The translations under genes and the position numbers were made by a program. The notes beneath the pieces are model-generated. The model saw nothing but the letters and a program-made list of their open reading frames with translations. It was not told where the DNA came from and searched no databases. Below are positions 60,065 to 64,000 of a stretch of 64,000 nt of DNA, one piece after another (the first letter of the stretch is position 1; each line of letters starts with the position of its first letter). Source of the stretch: Methylotenera_A sp031422335 (GTDB taxonomy: Bacteria; Pseudomonadota; Gammaproteobacteria; Burkholderiales; Methylophilaceae); assembly GCA_031422335.1 (NCBI GenBank), contig JANOQW010000033.1:1-64000 (forward strand). Reading direction: 5' to 3'.

Positions 60065-60103
60065 ACGCTCTGCAAGCCTTGCTGCTATTGGCTTGCAGAG
60101 CAT
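60065..60103. repeat. 39-nt REP-like palindrome
   Basis: The arms acgctctgcaagcc and ggcttgcagagcat pair over 14 positions with one mismatch at the base; the centre is ttgctgctatt. It is the most symmetrical member seen. It lies 23 nt downstream of the leuA stop and upstream of the DMT transporter gene. Confidence 0.83.
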
Positions 60104-60126
60104 CGAAGTAAGATGATGCAATGAAA

Positions 60127-61695
60127 CTAAACCTGCGGATTCATTTTCTCTGATTTAGCATGCAATTTATTCAAGCCATTCAAATACGCTTTAGCAGAGG
60201 CAATCACAATATCAGTATCGGCACCTTGACCATTCACTATGCGTCCGCCTTTGGCCAAACGTACCGTCACCTCGCCCTGTGCATCGGTGCCACTGGTGAT
60301 GTTATTCACCGAATACAATTGCAACTCTGCGCCGCTATTGACCATGCTTTCAATCGCTTTAAAAGTGGCATCGACTGGTCCGCCGCCATCGGCTTCGGCA
60401 CGTTTTTCGGCGCCATTATCGCTGACAGTAATAATGGCATGCGGAATTTCCCCCGTGATTGAAGCCACTTGCAAATACACCAATTTATAGTTTTCAGACT
60501 CTTCATGCACAAACTCGCCGCTGACAAGCGCGTGCAAATCCTCATCAAAAATTTCACTTTTTTTATCAGCCAAATCTTTAAAGCGTGCAAACGCGGCGTT
60601 AAGTGCATCTTCACTAGCAAGCTCTATGCCCAACTCTCTTAAGCGTGTTCTAAACGCATTGCGGCCAGATAATTTACCTAGCGTTATTTTATTGGCGTTC
60701 CAGCCTACGTCTTCCGCCCGCATGATTTCGTAAGTCTCGCGGTGTTTTAACACGCCATCTTGGTGAATGCCAGATTCATGTGCAAACGCGTTGGCGCCAA
60801 CAATCGCTTTATTTGGTTGAACAGGGTAACCCGTGATAGTGGATACTAACTTACTGGCAGGTACAATTTGTGTGGTGTCGATGCGCGTGGTTAAATTAAA
60901 AATATCGCTACGCGTTTTAATCGCCATCACCACTTCTTCTAAACTGGCGTTGCCCGCGCGCTCACCCAAGCCATTAATGGTGCATTCAACTTGCCTTGCG
61001 CCATTCATCACCGCCGCCAATGAGTTGGCCACCGCCATGCCTAAATCGTTATGGCAATGCGTTGACCAGATAACTTTGTCGCTATTTTTAACGCGCTTAA
61101 TCAATGTCGCCATGCGCTCGCCCCAAGGTGCCGGGATGCTATAGCCCACTGTATCTGGCACATTGATAGTTTTAGCACCTGCTGCAATCACTGCATCAAA
61201 CACACGCACCAAAAAATCGATATCGGATCGGACCGCATCTTCGGCCGAAAATTCTACATCGGGCGTATATTCCAATGCCCACTTCACCGCCTGCACTGCG
61301 CGTTCCACCACTTGGTCTTCAGTCATGCGCAATTTATTTTCCATGTGAATTTTGCTGGTGGCAATAAACGTATGAATACGGCCATTTTTTTCGGCATGTT
61401 GCATGGCGGGTGTAATTGCCTCACCTGCACGGCGCACATCATTCTCACTGGCACGCGCAAGCGAGCACACGGTAGATTGATGAATCAAACCCGCAATGGT
61501 GTGAATGGCGTCAAAATCGCCAGGGCTAGCAGCGGCAAAGCCTGCTTCTATCACATGCACACCCAATTTTTCTAACTGGCGCGCAATACGGATTTTTTCT
61601 TCTTTAGTCATCGATGCCCCAGGGCTTTGCTCGCCATCGCGCAAAGTGGTATCGAAAATAATAATTTCGTTAGTTTTTTGATTATGCGTTGTCAT
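60127..61695 (-). CDS. leuA: 2-isopropylmalate synthase
   Basis: LeuA joins acetyl-CoA and 2-oxoisovalerate, the first leucine-specific step. The 522-residue enzyme opens IIIFDTTLRDGEQSPGASM, has the metal-binding STHCHNDLGMAVANSLA, and ends with the leucine-binding regulatory domain (about 395-510). The length is normal. AGGA precedes the ATG. The gap to pssA holds a possible leucine-rich small reading frame. Confidence 0.97.
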   Translation of the reverse strand: MTTHNQKTNEIIIFDTTLRDGEQSPGASMTKEEKIRIARQLEKLGVHVIEAGFAAASPGDFDAIHTIAGLIHQSTVCSLARASENDVRRAGEAITPAMQHAEKNGRIHTFIATSKIHMENKLRMTEDQVVERAVQAVKWALEYTPDVEFSAEDAVRSDIDFLVRVFDAVIAAGAKTINVPDTVGYSIPAPWGERMATLIKRVKNSDKVIWSTHCHNDLGMAVANSLAAVMNGARQVECTINGLGERAGNASLEEVVMAIKTRSDIFNLTTRIDTTQIVPASKLVSTITGYPVQPNKAIVGANAFAHESGIHQDGVLKHRETYEIMRAEDVGWNANKITLGKLSGRNAFRTRLRELGIELASEDALNAAFARFKDLADKKSEIFDEDLHALVSGEFVHEESENYKLVYLQVASITGEIPHAIITVSDNGAEKRAEADGGGPVDATFKAIESMVNSGAELQLYSVNNITSGTDAQGEVTVRLAKGGRIVNGQGADTDIVIASAKAYLNGLNKLHAKSEKMNPQV

Positions 61696-61790
61696 GTTAA
61701 TTCCTAAATCAATGCTTTAAATTTATAAACGAATTCTACCTGCTGCATGCTAGATGCGCGAGTGTAAAAATACTTAATTGGGTGTGGGGT

Positions 61791-61904
61791 TTAGTCTGCG
61801 CGGCCACGCAGCAGCGAGGCTGAGCGCAGCGCGAATAATACGCGTAATGCAGCAAGGCTTAATAAGCCTGCAAAAATTGCTTGGAATGTGAATAAATTCA
61901 ACAT
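61791..61904 (-). CDS. Possible small leucine-rich peptide upstream of leuA
   Basis: This 37-codon frame starts with ATG and encodes a hydrophobic peptide beginning MLNLFTFQAIFAGLLSLAAL and ending in an Arg-rich tail; ten of its residues are leucine. It lies between pssA and leuA on the same strand. It could be a one-helix membrane protein or a leader peptide for leuA. No ribosome-binding site is clear and no terminator hairpin follows before leuA, so both ideas are weak. Confidence 0.3.
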   Translation of the reverse strand: MLNLFTFQAIFAGLLSLAALRVLFALRSASLLRGRAD

Positions 61905-61953
61905 AGATTTAGTATAGGGGCTTTACAGTTGCTTTTCAATACGCAGTAAGCAA

Positions 61954-62730
61954 TTAACTGCTAGCTGTTTTACTAATTCGTGATTTTAGCCACAAATAAT
62001 AGCCAGACAGCGCGTACACCAACACCACAGTGAACAACACCTCGGGCGGGCTAGATGACACCAACACAAACGCCAGCACAATCGCTAAAATGGCCACAAA
62101 TGGCACGCTTTGTTTTAAGTTAATATCTTTACCGCTGTAAAATTTTAAATCGCTGACCATGCTGCCTGCCGCAAATATAGTCAGCGCAGCTGCCAACCAT
62201 TTCATCTCAATCACGCCAAAAAATATCTCGCGACCTGTCACACTGTACTCGTTAGCCACCCAAACAAAGCCCGCCAAAAGCGCAGCTGCAGCGGGACTGG
62301 GTAAGCCTTGAAAGTAGCGTTTATCTTGAAACGGGTCGTCTAGCTTTGTGTTAAATCTGGCCAAACGCAACGCGGCACAGGCGCAATATAAAAATGCGGC
62401 TATCCAGCCGATTTTTTTTAATGGTCCCAGCGCCCATTCATACATAATTAATGCAGGCGCCACGCCAAACGATACCATGTCAGATAAGCTATCGTATTCT
62501 GCCCCAAAAGCGCTGGTGGTATTAGTCATGCGCGCCACACGGCCATCCAAGCCATCTAACACCATGGCAATAAAAATAGCGATGGCCGATTGCTCAAAGT
62601 GACCGTTCATGGCCTGCACAATGGCATAAAAACCTGCAAATAATGCGGCAGATGTGAAAAGATTAGGCAGCAAATAAATGCCTTTAGCTCTTGCATTGGG
62701 TTCGTTATCAATTTTAATTTTGGTGGCCAT
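61954..62730 (-). CDS. pssA: Phosphatidylserine synthase
   Basis: The 258-residue membrane enzyme makes phosphatidylserine from CDP-diacylglycerol and serine. The CDP-alcohol phosphotransferase motif DG-x2-AR-x8-G-x3-D-x3-D is seen as DGLDGRVARMTNTTSAFGAE then YDSLSDMVSFG. About seven to eight membrane segments are present. The cdsA-like gene that would supply its CDP-diacylglycerol lies just upstream on the same strand. Confidence 0.95.
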   Translation of the reverse strand: MATKIKIDNEPNARAKGIYLLPNLFTSAALFAGFYAIVQAMNGHFEQSAIAIFIAMVLDGLDGRVARMTNTTSAFGAEYDSLSDMVSFGVAPALIMYEWALGPLKKIGWIAAFLYCACAALRLARFNTKLDDPFQDKRYFQGLPSPAAAALLAGFVWVANEYSVTGREIFFGVIEMKWLAAALTIFAAGSMVSDLKFYSGKDINLKQSVPFVAILAIVLAFVLVSSSPPEVLFTVVLVYALSGYYLWLKSRISKTASS

Positions 62731-62780
62731 AATAATGACTGTTTGTAAAATTAACCTGAGTATAGCAAACCATTAAAGAT

Positions 62781-63764
62781 TTAAGGCGTAAAAAAGTAAC
62801 GTGTTAAATGAAAGAATATCGGCGCAGCAAAACTGACCGAGTCCATTCTATCCATCATGCCACCATGGCCTTGTATCATATTACCCCAATCTTTGGCGCC
62901 TAAGCTGCGCTTAATGGCCGACATCACCAGCCCGCCCAAAAAGCCCATCGTGACAATAATAGCCGCCATGCCTGCGCTTTGCAATGGCGTAAAAGGTGTA
63001 ATCCACCACATGGCAGCGCCAATTAATATGGTGCTTAAACCGCCGCCAATTAAGCCTTCAAGCGTCTTATTGGGGCTGACAATCGGCGCGACTTTTGTGC
63101 GGCCAAACAAATTACCAAATACGTATTGCAACACATCACTTAACTGGACGATGAGCATAAAATAAAACAGCAATAGCGCATTTTGGCCTTCAAAATTGGG
63201 GATAGGCAACAACAATAACGCTGGGGCATGACTAATACAATAAATAGCGATCATCACGCCCCACTGAATTTTTGCGGCGCGGGTTAAAAAATCCTCTGTA
63301 TCCTGCGCCAATACTGATATTGAGGGCATGAGCAAAAATGCATACACAGGAATGAGGATAGTAAATAGCGCATACCATTCGATATAAATTAAATAGTAAT
63401 GCAGTGGAAGCAGTAAAAAAAACGCCAACGATAAGGTGCGATGATCGCCTGTCCGCGTTGGGGTAAGCGTCATAAACTCGCGCAGGGCAAAGTAAGAAAT
63501 GGCACCAAATAGCAAAATAGCACCAATTTTTCCTGCCAAAAATGCGACTGCAAACACCGCCACCATCACCCACCAAGCGTTAACGCGCGCAACTAAATTA
63601 TCTAACACTTTTTGCGATTTTTCATTTGGAAATGCCTGTTTGGCAAGCTTGCTTTTTAGCAACCAGCCAATAATCGAGGCTATTAACAACAAGCCCGCCA
63701 CACCGCCGATGAGCCAGTAAAATTTATGCGCAGGACTTAACGTTTCTAATGTTTGAGCAAGCAT
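62781..63764 (-). CDS. Phosphatidate cytidylyltransferase (CdsA-like)
   Basis: The 327-residue membrane protein has about eight membrane segments. The CdsA signature region includes QLSDVLQYVFGNLFGRTKVAP, SPNKTLEGLIGG and the final KDWGNMIQGHGGMMDRMDS. It makes CDP-diacylglycerol from CTP and phosphatidic acid. This is the variant usually found next to an acyltransferase rather than the dxr-linked essential cdsA, so a second copy elsewhere is likely. Confidence 0.9.
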   Translation of the reverse strand: MLAQTLETLSPAHKFYWLIGGVAGLLLIASIIGWLLKSKLAKQAFPNEKSQKVLDNLVARVNAWWVMVAVFAVAFLAGKIGAILLFGAISYFALREFMTLTPTRTGDHRTLSLAFFLLLPLHYYLIYIEWYALFTILIPVYAFLLMPSISVLAQDTEDFLTRAAKIQWGVMIAIYCISHAPALLLLPIPNFEGQNALLLFYFMLIVQLSDVLQYVFGNLFGRTKVAPIVSPNKTLEGLIGGGLSTILIGAAMWWITPFTPLQSAGMAAIIVTMGFLGGLVMSAIKRSLGAKDWGNMIQGHGGMMDRMDSVSFAAPIFFHLTRYFFTP

Positions 63765-63787
63765 AGGATTTTTCCTAAAAAATCACC

Positions 63788-64000
63788 TTAAATGAGTTGC
63801 AAAACGGCCTCACGGGCGCGCGTTAAAAAAACTTTCTTATGTTCGTCTTGTAAAAATTGAATTGCACCACCAAAGCGCACCGTACATATTAACGGCACAG
63901 GAAAAATACTGCCTTTGGGCATGCTGCGGTGCAATGTATCTAAATAAACAGGCACCAGCTTAACTTGCGGAAACGCCTCTGCCAAATGGTATAAACCACC
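63788..64000 (-). CDS. Lysophospholipid acyltransferase, C-terminal part
   Basis: Only the last 70 residues lie in the window; the frame stays open to the edge. The piece GGLYHLAEAFPQVKLVPVYL followed by a Pro-rich stretch and RFGGAIQF resembles the C-terminus of PlsC-type acyltransferases. The neighbours cdsA-like and pssA support this: together they take lysophosphatidate through to phosphatidylserine. The catalytic HX4D motif would be outside the window. Confidence 0.7.
   Translation of the reverse strand, partial: GGLYHLAEAFPQVKLVPVYLDTLHRSMPKGSIFPVPLICTVRFGGAIQFLQDEHKKVFLTRAREAVLQLI

Noticed and set aside
61696..61790. A leuA transcription attenuator.
   Set aside because: No GC-rich hairpin with a T run is present between the short frame and leuA.
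1..64000. CRISPR arrays, rRNA genes, prophage and transposase-bearing elements.
   Set aside because: None was seen; the repeats present are dispersed palindromes without regular spacing.

Overview
The window looks like a chromosomal segment of an AT-leaning betaproteobacterium. The pairing of complete amino-acid, pantothenate, siroheme and phospholipid biosynthesis with betaproteobacterial neighbour groups (miaB-phoH-ybeY-corC-lnt, ilvE-CHCC zinc finger, folK-deoxynucleoside kinase-panB, rsfS-rlmH, recA-recX-alaS) points that way. My best guess is Methylophilaceae or a near relative. This is inferred from gene content and style; I could run no database search.

Layout. 1-8.2 kb: a MORN-repeat secreted protein, an SDR enzyme, a GNAT-like acyltransferase, an EF-hand secreted protein, an OmpR/EnvZ-type two-component pair, siroheme synthase cysG and a secreted SRPBCC protein. 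8.2-20.6 kb: the miaB-phoH / ybeY-corC / lnt series, interrupted by minus-strand metY-DUF1905 and by mscL. lnt continues into a tight operon of a membrane protein, a membrane di-iron hydroxylase, a GH3-type amidosynthetase and an enolase-superfamily enzyme. 20.6-26.7 kb: glyQ-glyS split by a small GIY-YIG nuclease gene between inverted repeats, then gmhB, plsC, a YgjP-like metallopeptidase and a SCO protein. 26.7-41.2 kb: ilvE, a DUF4160/DUF2442 pair, CHCC zinc finger, nuclease-fold orphan, murI, cobalamin adenosyltransferase, pcnB-folK-dNK-panB, panC-panD-rsfS-rlmH, photolyase and mlaA. 41.2-50.5 kb: pmbA/darP, a cation/proton antiporter, a PDZ protein, mog-vanZ-thiL-pgpA-pncC, and recA-recX. 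50.5-64 kb: alaS, lysC, tRNA-Ser(GCU), tRNA-Arg(ACG), ffh, a ccsA-like gene, a DUF2235 hydrolase, a HAD phosphatase, a DMT transporter, leuA, and a phospholipid cluster (pssA, cdsA-like, truncated acyltransferase).

Most of the window is housekeeping. The unusual material is in the joints. A dispersed 39-nt palindrome family (arms like atgctctgcaag / cttgcagagcat) occurs at nine intergenic places, always on the 3' side of at least one gene. Two copies beside cysG are expanded into multi-arm elements, and related sequence lies in frame inside at least three genes. A second repeat family (attcccgc...gcgggaat) brackets the GIY-YIG gene. Other points to follow up are two tiny overlapping reading frames leading into pcnB, a probable AUU start for recX, a 10-bp-phased OmpR-like site before ompR, and the uncharacterised hydroxylase/GH3/enolase operon.

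No CRISPR array, rRNA, prophage or insertion sequence with a transposase was seen. No gene-free stretch exceeds about 275 bases.
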